Shown piece after piece: positions 33,772 to 42,625 of a stretch of 64,000 nucleotides of DNA. The notes beneath the pieces were generated by a model. It did not search any database and was not told where the DNA came from. It saw only the letters and a program-made list of their open reading frames with translations. Each line of letters opens with the position of its first letter. The first letter of the stretch is position 1. The stretch lies in NCBI GenBank assembly GCA_963814905.1, contig CAWFEM010000009.1, positions 1 to 64,000 of the forward strand, read 5' to 3'. The position numbers and the translations under genes are program-made. This DNA comes from DASWJZ01 sp963814905 (GTDB lineage Bacteria; Pseudomonadota; Alphaproteobacteria; Rhizobiales; Afifellaceae).

Positions 33772-36627
33772 TTGGCACGAAGGGCGCCGAGCTTGAGCAG
33801 GTTCTTTTCCGCGGTCCGCGCGTCAGGCGAGGGGCGCCATCTCTATGCGCCCGTCGTTGTCATATGCGTGGCGCTGTTGGCACAGGCCGCCGGCCTTCTC
33901 GACCCGCTCGACCGCTGGCTCGGCGACTTGCGTTTTCGTATCGGCGAGCGTCCCGCCAGCGGCCAGATCGTCATTGCCGACATCGACTCCCGAAGCCTGC
34001 ACGAGATCGGCACCTGGCCATGGCCGCGCAGCATCCATGCCGAGCTGATCGACCGCCTTCGTGCGCTTGGGGCCGCCGAGATCGCGCTCGATATCGACTT
34101 CAGCACGGCCTCCAATCCGAGTGACGACGCGGCGCTCGAAGCGGCGCTCGCGCGCGCCGGCGGCTCGGTGATCCTTGCCAGCTTCGCGCAGTCCGCGACC
34201 GGTCAGTCGGGCGATCCTCGGCTGAGCTACAACGTTCCGATCGCGCCGTTTCTGGCGAATGCGTGGACGGCGGCGGTCAACGTGCTGCCGGATGCGGACG
34301 GCAAGGTCCGCGATCTGCCGCTCGGGGCGGAGATCGAAGGTGCGCCGACGCAGTCGCTGGCGGCGATGCTCGCCAATTTCGCGGCTCCCGCATCGGGCCA
34401 GTTTCCCGTCGATTTCTCGATTCGCCCGGAGACCGTCGACCGCATCTCCATCATCGACGTCTTGCGCGGCAAGGTCGACCCGAGCCGGATCGGGGGCAAG
34501 AAGGTCATTGTCGGGGCGAATGCGGTTGAGTTGCACGATCTCTTCCAGGTGCCGGTCTACAGCATCATTTCAGGGTCGCTGCTGCAGGCGCTCGGGGCGG
34601 AGACCCTGATCCAGGGCCGTCTGCTGGCGTCTGCTGGGGCGTTCCTCACCATTGTCGTCCTGGTCCTGATCGTGTTCGCCTGCGCACTCATCTACCGTGG
34701 CGTCAGGTGGGTCGCGTTCCTCGGTTGCCTGGCCGTGATGTCGGTCGGGATCGAGTTCGGTGCGGGGCTTGCACAGCTTGTCGGGCTTACGATCCTGCAT
34801 ACGGCGGTCTGGCAGGTTGCGCTTGCCGGCTTCGCGGTCTTCGCGATCGGAAGCGAGATCGACTTCCGCCGCATCTTGCTTCTGATCTCGCGCACCGAGA
34901 CCCGCAACGTGCGAACGGTACTCGACCAGGTCATTGCGGACAATTTCGCCGGTATCGTCGTCGTCGGAAAGGACGGGATGATCCGCACCGCAAGCCGCTC
35001 CGCGTCGCTGTTCCTGGGGCTCGACGAAGACCGGCCGCTTACGGGCGAAACGATCGAGAGCGTGGTGCCGGCGGAGCTCGCGCGGGCTACGCACGTTGCG
35101 CTGGAATATGACGCGGACGATCCCCCGCCGCCAAACCAGCCGCAGGAGCTCCGCTACACCGACCCCGAGGGCGCCTTGCGCATCCTGGAATATGTCGTCA
35201 CGCCCTCGCGGCTTGCGGGCGGGGTGAGCACCGAGGGGCACAAGCTCCCCGATCAGGTCATCGCGACATTGACCTATGTCGACTTCACGAAACGTCGTCT
35301 CGCGGAAGAGCGTGTCGCCTATCTCGCGCGCTTCGACACGCTGACGGGGCTGGCGAACCGGAACCAGTTCGAAGAGAAGCTGCACGACGCGCTGAAGCTC
35401 TATCACGAGACCGGCGAAAGCTGCGCCGTCCTCTTCTTCGACCTCGATCGCTTCAAGGGCGTGAACGACACGCTCGGGCACGACTTTGGCGATCGTCTGC
35501 TGACCGCCGTCGCACGGCGGCTTGAGGTCGTTGTCCGCTCGCGGCCGCACGGCGACACGGTCGCCCGCTTCGGGGGCGACGAATATGCCGTGCTGATGGC
35601 AGGTCCGGTGACCGCAAACGAAGCCGCCCTGTTGGCGGCACGGCTTATCACGACCGTGGGTGAGCCGTTCGAGCTCGACGGGCACCGGCTGATCGTCGGC
35701 CTGAGCGTTGGCATCGCGCTGCCGCAAGGGGCGGACGCCACGGTCGGCACATTGATGAAGAATGCCGATGCCGCGCTCTATCGCGCCAAGGGGTCAGGAG
35801 GCGGCACGCACAGACTGTTCGACGCGAGCATCGAGACGGCCATCCGCAGGCGGCGGGAGCTTGAGGTCGAGCTGTGGGACGCTTTCGAGCGCGACGAGTT
35901 CGAGGTGTACTACCAGCCGCAGGTCGACCTCGCGGACCGCAGGTTCATCGGCGTCGAGGCGCTTTTGCGCTGGTGTCACCCTGAGCGCGGCTACGTCTCG
36001 CCGATGGAGTTCGTGCCGGTGGCGGAGGCCGTCGGCCTGATCGAGCCGCTCGGTGGCTGGATTCTGCAGCAGGCGTGCAAGGAGGTCGCGCGCTGGCCCG
36101 GCGCGATCAAGCTCGCGGTCAACGTCTCACCGGTGCAGTTTGTCCGAGGCGATCTCGTCAAGGTGGTGACGGAGGCACTGGTGAGCTCCGGCCTGCCGCC
36201 CGCGCGGCTCAGTCTTGAGATCACCGAATCCCTCTTCCTGCAGGAGAACAGGTCGGTCGGCGAGATCATCGACCGGCTTCGGGCGCTCGGCGTGAGCTTT
36301 GCGATCGACGATTTCGGCACGGGCTATTCCTCGCTGAGCTACATGCGGAAATTCCCTGTCCAGAAGATCAAGATCGACCAGTCTTTCGTGCGCGAGCTCC
36401 CGCACGACCGCGAATCGGCCGCCATCGTGCGCGCGGTCTGCACGCTGGCGCAGGGGCTGGACATCGCGGTCAACGCGGAGGGCGTGGAACGGGAAGAGCA
36501 GGCCGTGGCGCTGCGCCTCTTCGGCTGTCATGAAGGCCAGGGCTATCTTTTCGGGCGGCCGGAGCCCGCGACCGAGATCATCCGGCTGCTCGACGGCGCA
36601 AGCGGCCCGGCGCGGCGCTCGGCGTAG
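33772..36627 (+). CDS. CHASE2-PAS-GGDEF-EAL membrane cyclic-di-GMP enzyme
   Basis: A 951-residue sensor. After a first membrane segment (about 20-40) comes a periplasmic CHASE2 domain (about 45-280), then helices to about 360, a PAS-like region (about 370-490), GGDEF (about 515-670) and EAL (about 690-940). The GGDEF active motif is intact (RFGGDEYAVLM, about residue 600). The RxxD inhibitory site is not in register (PHGD). The EAL motif is intact (GVEALLRW, about 725) with DDFGTGYSS (about 845), so both synthesis and breakdown of c-di-GMP are possible. The start is a TTG at 33772. It is coupled to the FecR-like gene. Confidence 0.93.
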   Translation: MARRAPSLSRFFSAVRASGEGRHLYAPVVVICVALLAQAAGLLDPLDRWLGDLRFRIGERPASGQIVIADIDSRSLHEIGTWPWPRSIHAELIDRLRALGAAEIALDIDFSTASNPSDDAALEAALARAGGSVILASFAQSATGQSGDPRLSYNVPIAPFLANAWTAAVNVLPDADGKVRDLPLGAEIEGAPTQSLAAMLANFAAPASGQFPVDFSIRPETVDRISIIDVLRGKVDPSRIGGKKVIVGANAVELHDLFQVPVYSIISGSLLQALGAETLIQGRLLASAGAFLTIVVLVLIVFACALIYRGVRWVAFLGCLAVMSVGIEFGAGLAQLVGLTILHTAVWQVALAGFAVFAIGSEIDFRRILLLISRTETRNVRTVLDQVIADNFAGIVVVGKDGMIRTASRSASLFLGLDEDRPLTGETIESVVPAELARATHVALEYDADDPPPPNQPQELRYTDPEGALRILEYVVTPSRLAGGVSTEGHKLPDQVIATLTYVDFTKRRLAEERVAYLARFDTLTGLANRNQFEEKLHDALKLYHETGESCAVLFFDLDRFKGVNDTLGHDFGDRLLTAVARRLEVVVRSRPHGDTVARFGGDEYAVLMAGPVTANEAALLAARLITTVGEPFELDGHRLIVGLSVGIALPQGADATVGTLMKNADAALYRAKGSGGGTHRLFDASIETAIRRRRELEVELWDAFERDEFEVYYQPQVDLADRRFIGVEALLRWCHPERGYVSPMEFVPVAEAVGLIEPLGGWILQQACKEVARWPGAIKLAVNVSPVQFVRGDLVKVVTEALVSSGLPPARLSLEITESLFLQENRSVGEIIDRLRALGVSFAIDDFGTGYSSLSYMRKFPVQKIKIDQSFVRELPHDRESAAIVRAVCTLAQGLDIAVNAEGVEREEQAVALRLFGCHEGQGYLFGRPEPATEIIRLLDGASGPARRSA

Positions 36628-36784
36628 GGCGGCGTCCCTTCGCGGCGCCCGCACACGGTCGGGTCTCGTTCTCCTCAAATCGATGAAAATGCCGTTCCGG
36701 TTCGCGCCGGGGTTGACCGGCCACTACGGCAGGCCTTTTGCTCACGGCGGCAACGCCGGCAAATATATCGGAGCGCGAGGCGAC

Positions 36785-37885
36785 ATGAGACGGGTAGGGG
36801 TAGGCGTCATCGGGTGTGGGGTGATTTCCGGCGCCTACCTCACCGCCGCCAAGGGCTTTCCGGTCCTCGAGATTCGTGCGCTCGCGGACATGGTGCCGGC
36901 GGCCGCGGAGGCGCGCGCCAAGGAGTTCGGCCTGAAGGCGGTCGGCATCGACGCGCTCCTTGCCGATCCGAGCATCGAAATCGTGCTCAATCTCACTGTG
37001 CCCAAGGCGCATGTGGAGGTCGGGCTCGCGGCTCTCGACGCCGGCAAGCACGTCTATTCGGAAAAGCCGCTCGGCGTGCGCTTCAAGGACGGGCGGAAGC
37101 TCATGAAGCGCGCGGCGAAGAAGCGGCTCCGCGTCGGCTCCGCTCCCGATACCTTTCTCGGCGGCGCGCATCAGACCTGCCGCAAGCTGATCGATGCCGG
37201 CAAGATCGGCGATCCGGTCGGCGGCACCGCCTTTTTCATGTGTCCGGGACACGAGCGCTGGCACCCGGCGCCTGACTTCTATTACGAGGCGGGCGGCGGC
37301 CCGATGCTCGACATGGGGCCTTACTACATCACCGATCTCGTCAACCTGCTCGGGCCGGTGGCGCGGGTTTCCGGTTTCGCGACCATGCTCATGGCAACGC
37401 GCACGATCACCTCGAAGCCGCGCGGCGGCGAGGTGATCCCCGTGGAGGTGCCCACCCACGTCGTCGGCGCGATGGCGTTCGTGTCGGGCGCGGTCGTGCA
37501 GATCGGCATGAGTTTCGATGTGCCGGCGCACCGCCATTCGCCGATCGAGATCTACGGCACCAAGGGGGCGCTCGTCGTGCCCGACCCGAACTGGTTCGGC
37601 GGCGAGATCGAGTTCGCGGCGGAAAAGGGCAAATGGGCGAGGCTGAAGACCGAGATGCCCTATGCCGATGCCAACTACCGCTCGATCGGCCTTGCCGACA
37701 TGGCGCATGCGATCCGCTCCGAGCGTCCGCACCGGGCGAGCGGCGAGATGGCGCTGCATGTGCTGGAGGTGATGGAAGCCTTCGGCCGCTCTTCGGAGCG
37801 CGGGCGCTCCGTCGAGATATCGACGCGGCCGGAGCGGCCGGCGCCGCTTTCAACAAGCCTGGTGCGGCGCAAGCTCGCTGCCTGA
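36785..37885 (+). CDS. Gfo/Idh/MocA-family oxidoreductase
   Basis: A 366-residue NAD(P) oxidoreductase. The Rossmann motif GVGVIGCGVISGAYLTAAKGF is at the N-terminus, EKPLGVRFKDG (catalytic Lys) near residue 95 and GGGPMLDMGPYYITDLVNLLG (family helix with Asp/Tyr) near residue 172. The start is the ATG at 36785; the frame extends upstream to 36530 but that part overlaps the previous gene. It probably forms an operon with the ThuA-like gene 21 bases downstream, a pairing common in sugar and trehalose-type utilisation loci. Confidence 0.92.
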   Translation: MRRVGVGVIGCGVISGAYLTAAKGFPVLEIRALADMVPAAAEARAKEFGLKAVGIDALLADPSIEIVLNLTVPKAHVEVGLAALDAGKHVYSEKPLGVRFKDGRKLMKRAAKKRLRVGSAPDTFLGGAHQTCRKLIDAGKIGDPVGGTAFFMCPGHERWHPAPDFYYEAGGGPMLDMGPYYITDLVNLLGPVARVSGFATMLMATRTITSKPRGGEVIPVEVPTHVVGAMAFVSGAVVQIGMSFDVPAHRHSPIEIYGTKGALVVPDPNWFGGEIEFAAEKGKWARLKTEMPYADANYRSIGLADMAHAIRSERPHRASGEMALHVLEVMEAFGRSSERGRSVEISTRPERPAPLSTSLVRRKLAA

Positions 37886-37906
37886 CAAGAAGAACGGAGA
37901 GGAAGA

Positions 37907-38566
37907 ATGCGGGAAGCGCTCATCGTTTGGGGCGGCTGGAGCGGCCACGAGCCGGAGCAGTGCGCGAAGATCATCGCCGATATGCTGGAAGGCGATGGCT
38001 TCAAAGTCACCCTGGAGAACACGACCAAGGCCTTCGCCGACCCTGCGATCAAGGATCTGAGCCTCATCGTTCCGATCTACACGATGGCGAAGATTGAGAA
38101 GGCGGAGGCGCTCAACCTAACAGGTGCCGTGGAAGGCGGCGTGGGGCTCGCCGGCTATCACGGCGGCATGTGCGACGCTTTCCGCGAGTCGGTCGAGTAC
38201 CAGTTCATGTGCGGCGGGCAATGGGTGGCGCATCCCGGCGACGTCATCGATTACCGCGTCGATATCGCGAAGCCCGACGATCCGGTGATGCGTGGGATCG
38301 AGAGCTTCCCTTACCGCTCCGAGCAGTATTACCTGCACGTCGATCCTTCCAATGAGGTGCTGGCGACGACGACCTTCTCCGGCGCACATGCCTGGTGGAC
38401 GAAGGATGTGGTGATGCCAGTGGTGTGGAAGCGCCGTTACGGCAAGGGCCGCGTCTTCTATTCCTCGCTCGGGCACGTCGCGAAGGAATTCGAGGTGCCG
38501 GAGATGAAGACTATCCTTCACCGCGGCATGCTCTGGGCAGCGCGGGAGACGGACGGCGCTACCTGA
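37907..38566 (+). CDS. ThuA-domain protein (trehalose utilisation family)
   Basis: A 219-residue class I amidotransferase-fold protein of the ThuA family. Marks include LIVWGGWSGHEPEQCAKIIADML at the start, the conserved GYHGGMCDAFRESVEYQFMCGGQWVAHPG block (about residues 83-111) and RYGKGRVFYSSLGH near the end. ThuA of rhizobia takes part in trehalose/maltitol oxidation; most homologues are uncharacterised. It follows the oxidoreductase closely. Confidence 0.92.
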   Translation: MREALIVWGGWSGHEPEQCAKIIADMLEGDGFKVTLENTTKAFADPAIKDLSLIVPIYTMAKIEKAEALNLTGAVEGGVGLAGYHGGMCDAFRESVEYQFMCGGQWVAHPGDVIDYRVDIAKPDDPVMRGIESFPYRSEQYYLHVDPSNEVLATTTFSGAHAWWTKDVVMPVVWKRRYGKGRVFYSSLGHVAKEFEVPEMKTILHRGMLWAARETDGAT

Positions 38567-38576
38567 ATGGGGAAGA

Positions 38577-38599
38577 CCCGCCGGCGCGAAGCCGACGGG
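38577..38599. terminator. weak bidirectional hairpin between convergent genes
   Basis: CCCGCCGGC (38577-38585) and GCCGACGGG (38591-38599) pair with one mismatch across a 5-base loop, between the ends of the ThuA gene (plus) and the PRC-barrel gene (minus). There is no clear T run, so the termination strength is doubtful. Confidence 0.35.
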
Positions 38600-38625
38600 C
38601 CCTCTCATTGCATTCGCGAGACGGC

Positions 38626-40050
38626 TTACTTCATGGACACGTCGTAGGCCGGCGCGTTCTTGAGCTGATCCTCGCTGGCGTTCACCGACACCATCAGCGT
38701 CCCGGCCTGGTCGGTCCGGATGTTGAGGCTGTCGAAGTCGACGGCCACCGGCTTCTCGCCGATGCCGAGGAAGCCGCCCACGTCGATCACGACCGCGTCG
38801 ATCTGGCCGCTCTCGTCGAAGACGATGTCACTGATCTCGCCAAGATCGGAGTCGTTCGCGCCGTAGACGCGCGCGCCCATCAGATCGCTGGCCGATACCT
38901 CCTGCGCAACGAAGTCGGTGTTGATCGCGCCGGTGGTGATCGGATTCGGTTCCTTGGCGTCCGTGGCAGCCATGTTCTCCGCCGTCGCGTCGGCGGTCAT
39001 GGGCTGATCGGTAGCGGTGGAGTCGGCGGCGGCCATGTCCGTGTCGGCCGCCATCTTGTCGGCGGACTTGACCTTGGTGTCCTTCGCCGCCGTGGCGCCG
39101 ACCGACCGCTCGTAAGGCGGAAGCTGCTCAAGCTGGTCGCGGTTCATGTCGATCGTGACCTGCGGCTCGTCGCTGCCTTCGGCCTTGGCGAATGCCAGCT
39201 CATCGAACGGAATGGCGACCGTCTTCTCGCCGACGCCGAGGAACCCACCGACGTCAACCAGCGCGACGCGGGTTCCGCCGTCCTTGTCGAGCACGAGGTC
39301 GGAGATCTCGCCGACTTCGTCGTGTTCCGCGCTGTAGACGGCCTTGCCCATCAGGATTGAGGCGCGAATCTGCCCCGCGTCGGGGCTCAGGAAGCCCGCC
39401 TCATGATGGTTCGCCATTGAGGTGTCGTCGGCGGCCATCTGGTCAGCGGAACCGGCATCGATCGCGTCCGCCGCAGCGAGCGGGCTGTCGCCCGTCATGC
39501 CGACGCCCGGAGTCGGCGTTGCGGCAACGCCATCCGCGGGAGGCGCCTGCATGGCGTTGTCAGTCGCGTTGTTTGAATTCATCGCCGCCTGCTGCTCCGA
39601 GTAACGGGCCGCGGGCTCGTATTTGGCGAGGTCGACCGCAGGCGCGGCTTCAAGCTGCTCACGCGTCGCGGCGTAGATCAGGCGGATATCGCCGTCGCGC
39701 TCAACCACCTGCAGCTCATTGAAGGGCACTGCGACGTTCTTCTCGCCGATGCCGAGGAAGCCGCCGACGCCGATCACCGCGTCGGTAATCGCGCCGTCAT
39801 CGCCGATGATGAGGTCGTTGACGTCGCCGATCGTTTCCGATTCCGGGTCCTTGCTGGCATAGACCGAGCGGCCGACGAAGGCGGTCGCGAGTGTCGGTTT
39901 TTCCGGAACGAGCTTGTTCTCCGCCGACGTCTCGGTCTTGGCGGGCGCGGTCTTCGTGGTCGTGGCGGTGTCGGCGGCGACCGCCATGTTCACAGCCCCG
40001 GCGCTGAGCAGAGCGACAAGCGCGGTGCTCGTCATAAGCTTACGGATCAT
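38626..40050 (-). CDS. exported protein with three PRC-barrel domains
   Basis: A 474-residue protein with a Sec signal (MIRKLMTSTALVALLSAGAVNMAVAAD). Three PRC-barrel modules lie at residues about 55-135, 225-305 and 390-465. Each has the same core: a GRSVY/GKAVY/GARVY opening, a GDVND/GEISD turn and a GGFLGIGEK-type motif. Ala/Thr/Asp-rich, Met-containing linkers join them. Single or double PRC-barrel envelope proteins are common in Rhizobiales; three in tandem points to internal duplication. The start ATG at 40050 begins the signal peptide; the longer frame to 40212 adds an unlikely leader. Function unknown, probably periplasmic. Confidence 0.87.
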   Translation of the reverse strand: MIRKLMTSTALVALLSAGAVNMAVAADTATTTKTAPAKTETSAENKLVPEKPTLATAFVGRSVYASKDPESETIGDVNDLIIGDDGAITDAVIGVGGFLGIGEKNVAVPFNELQVVERDGDIRLIYAATREQLEAAPAVDLAKYEPAARYSEQQAAMNSNNATDNAMQAPPADGVAATPTPGVGMTGDSPLAAADAIDAGSADQMAADDTSMANHHEAGFLSPDAGQIRASILMGKAVYSAEHDEVGEISDLVLDKDGGTRVALVDVGGFLGVGEKTVAIPFDELAFAKAEGSDEPQVTIDMNRDQLEQLPPYERSVGATAAKDTKVKSADKMAADTDMAAADSTATDQPMTADATAENMAATDAKEPNPITTGAINTDFVAQEVSASDLMGARVYGANDSDLGEISDIVFDESGQIDAVVIDVGGFLGIGEKPVAVDFDSLNIRTDQAGTLMVSVNASEDQLKNAPAYDVSMK

Positions 40051-40180
40051 GCTGAATCTCCTTGGTGCATCGCTGATGCGCAAATCCAACCGCCGGCTTG
40101 TTGCTTGGCCGACGGCGTTGCAGACCGAACAATGGATCGAGGAGGCGGAATGTTCCCTTCTTCGTGCAGGACGATGAGAA

Positions 40181-41305
40181 TTACTCGGGGCGCCAGCCGA
40201 AAAGCCAGTCAAGACGCGAAACGAGAAGACGAGCCGGCAAACTTCTCAAAACTGTATTGCGTAGCGTGGCGGATAAGCCGCGCAATTCATATGTGACGAG
40301 ATTGCGTTGCGACTCAGCGACGACACGCTCCACACGCGGACGGCGCAACGCTTCGAAGCGCGTGAGCGCGTGCTGCGGCCTCTCCGGGGTCCGTGCGAGG
40401 CAGCTTGCGAGAACCCAGCCATCCTCGATCGCTTGCGCGCCGCCTTGCGCTGCGCTCGGCGGCATCGCATGCGCCGCGTCGCCGAGAAGCGCGACGCGCC
40501 CGCGCGTCCAGGGCGCCTTGCAGTCGACCATGCGCAGTGGCCAGGGCGTCCAATTTTCCACGGCGTCGAGCAACCGCTGCGCGGACGGTCCGAACGGCAG
40601 GTGCGGCGGAGCCGTTCCTTCGCCGGCCGCGATCGCGACGACATTCAGCATTTCGCCCGCGCGCACGGGATAGTGCACGAGGTGCGCGCCTTCGCCGAGC
40701 CAGAGCCCGGTCACGTCAAGGGGCGCGAGGCCAGCCGCTACGGCGGCCGGGAGGGTCGCGCGCCATGCGGTGCGGCCGATCGGCCGCGGCCCGGAATGCC
40801 GCAAGAAGCCGGTGCGGATTGTCGAATTGAGCCCGTCGGCGCCAACGAGAAGGTCCGCCATCCGCTCCTCGTCGCCGACACGGAAGGCGACGCCGTCATC
40901 GCGGCTCGTGGCGTCCCGAAGCTCGGATTGAAGGCGGATGTCGATCGCCGCGTGCGAACGCGCGGTCGCGAAGAGCGCCGCCTGAAGATCGGCGCGATGC
41001 AGCGTGCAATAGGGTGCGCCGTAGCGCGCCCGCGCCGTCTTTCCAAGCGGCAGCCGCGTCAGCGTCACACCGTTTCGCGCCTCGCGGATGACCAGCGCCT
41101 CCGGCTCGAAGAGGCGGCCGGCGAGCGCCGGCATGATTCCGAGCCGGTCGAGAACCGCCATCGCGTTGGGTGAAAGCTGGATGCCGGCGCCCACTTCCTC
41201 CAGTGCGGCGGCGCGCTCGTAGACGGTGACTTGGAAGCCGCGCGAGGCGAGCGCAATCGACGCGGTCAGGCCGGCGATCCCACCACCGGCGACCGCGATC
41301 CGCAT
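40181..41305 (-). CDS. FAD-dependent aromatic-ring-hydroxylase-type monooxygenase
   Basis: A 374-residue class A flavoprotein monooxygenase of the salicylate hydroxylase/zeaxanthin epoxidase group. The N-terminal dinucleotide motif is AVAGGGIAGLTASIALA. DLLVGADGLNSTIR holds the conserved DG motif near residue 155, and LLGDAAHAMPPSAAQGG is the FAD ribityl-binding GD motif near residue 282. It should hydroxylate an aromatic or related substrate using NAD(P)H. The long frame running to 43483 is an artefact; the start is the ATG at 41305, 7 bases after the zinc-finger gene stop. No other aromatic genes are adjacent. Confidence 0.9.
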   Translation of the reverse strand: MRIAVAGGGIAGLTASIALASRGFQVTVYERAAALEEVGAGIQLSPNAMAVLDRLGIMPALAGRLFEPEALVIREARNGVTLTRLPLGKTARARYGAPYCTLHRADLQAALFATARSHAAIDIRLQSELRDATSRDDGVAFRVGDEERMADLLVGADGLNSTIRTGFLRHSGPRPIGRTAWRATLPAAVAAGLAPLDVTGLWLGEGAHLVHYPVRAGEMLNVVAIAAGEGTAPPHLPFGPSAQRLLDAVENWTPWPLRMVDCKAPWTRGRVALLGDAAHAMPPSAAQGGAQAIEDGWVLASCLARTPERPQHALTRFEALRRPRVERVVAESQRNLVTYELRGLSATLRNTVLRSLPARLLVSRLDWLFGWRPE

Positions 41306-41312
41306 GCGGTCC

Positions 41313-41555
41313 TCAGGCGGCCGGCTGATAGACGCAGTCGGCCGGCTTCGACTTTTTCGCGCCGAGGGTCGGGTCGAAGCGGTAGACGGTGGAGCAATAG
41401 GGGCAGATCGCCTCGTCCTCGTCGCCCATGTCGATGAAGACGTGCGGATGGTCGAAGGGCGGGAGCGCGCCCACGCACATGAATTCACGTGCGCCGATAG
41501 TGACGGAATCGACGCCGATATCGTTGTGGAAGTGGGGGACGACGCTTTCGGCCAT
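41313..41555 (-). CDS. CHCC-type zinc-finger domain protein
   Basis: An 80-residue protein. The C-terminal half shows Cys and His spaced as in the CHCC zinc finger: FMCVGALPPFDHPHVFIDMG followed by AICPYCSTVYRFDP. The family includes the NDUFS6-type accessory subunit of complex I and is widespread as a short gene in Alphaproteobacteria. The start is set at the ATG at 41555 (MAESVVPHFHND); an in-frame ATG at 41615 would add 20 residues. It is immediately upstream of the FAD monooxygenase in the same operon. Confidence 0.88.
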   Translation of the reverse strand: MAESVVPHFHNDIGVDSVTIGAREFMCVGALPPFDHPHVFIDMGDEDEAICPYCSTVYRFDPTLGAKKSKPADCVYQPAA

Positions 41556-41704
41556 GTCTGCCGGCTCCAGGTGGCGGGTGCGGGCGGACAATAGCCGCCG
41601 GATCGCGAAGAACAAGCGGGCGCGGCACTTTGTTGCGCGGGAGGCGTCGTGTAGCGTCCGGCCGACCGCCCGCCGCCGGTCAAATTGAGGAGAGCGCTTC
41701 GTAG

Positions 41705-42457
41705 ATGCCTAGCTTCGATTCCGACGGCGTCACGATCGCCTATATCGACGAGGGCGCCGGGTTCCCGACGCTCCTGATCCATGGCTTCGCCTCCAACCTC
41801 CGGGTCAATTGGGTCTCCACCTCGTGGGTGCGCGATCTCGTCACGTCCGGGCGACGGGTGATTGCTTTCGACAATCGCGGACACGGCGAAAGCGGCGCGC
41901 CGCACGATCCCGCAGCCTACGACCCGAAGATCATGGCGGAGGATGCGCGGCGGCTCCTGGATCATCTGGGCATCGAACGCGCCGACGTGATCGGCTATTC
42001 GATGGGCGCGCGGATCGCCGCCTATCTGGCGCTCGCGCATCCGGACCGCGTGCGGCGCGCGGTGTTCAGCGGGCTCGGCGATGGGATGATCAAAGGGGTC
42101 GGTGCGCCGGAGCCGATCGCGGCGGCGCTTCGCGCCGCTTCCGTCGATGCGGTCGAGGACGAGGACGCGAAGGGCTTTCGCGTCTTCGCCGAGCAGACGA
42201 AAAGCGACCGCGAGGCGCTCGCCGCCTGCATCCTCGGCACACGCGTGCAGCTGACGCCGGACCAGGCGGCGGCGATCGCCGTGCCGGTGCTGGTCGCCGT
42301 CGGCAGCGAGGACGAGATCGCCGGCAGCGGGCCAGCGCTGGCGGCACTGATTCCCGGCGCCGAGGCCTTCGAAATTCCCGGCCGCGACCATATGAAGGCG
42401 GTCGGCGACAGGCGCCACAAGGAGGCCGCGATCGCGTTTCTGGACCGCCCGGAATAG
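41705..42457 (+). CDS. alpha/beta-fold hydrolase
   Basis: A 250-residue hydrolase with oxyanion segment LIHGFASNLRVNW, GHGESGAP near residue 61 and the nucleophile elbow GYSMGAR (Ser about 98). The acid is probably the Asp in VAVGSEDEIAG, and the His is in IPGRDHMKAV. Likely an esterase, lactonase or thioesterase; the substrate is unknown. It is divergent from the zinc-finger gene, with a 149-base gap. Confidence 0.9.
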   Translation: MPSFDSDGVTIAYIDEGAGFPTLLIHGFASNLRVNWVSTSWVRDLVTSGRRVIAFDNRGHGESGAPHDPAAYDPKIMAEDARRLLDHLGIERADVIGYSMGARIAAYLALAHPDRVRRAVFSGLGDGMIKGVGAPEPIAAALRAASVDAVEDEDAKGFRVFAEQTKSDREALAACILGTRVQLTPDQAAAIAVPVLVAVGSEDEIAGSGPALAALIPGAEAFEIPGRDHMKAVGDRRHKEAAIAFLDRPE

Positions 42458-42625
42458 GCCCGGAGACGGGCCGGAATACGCGGGGAGCAGCTGTGTCGTC
42501 GCGGCGTTCACACTTGCTCGCGCGATATTCATACTAACCGCATGCTTTTGCGTCCCTATATTCAAGGTGGCTCCCCTTTGCGGGTGCAATCGCCTATGAT
42601 CGCACGCCGCGCATGGAGGCATGGC

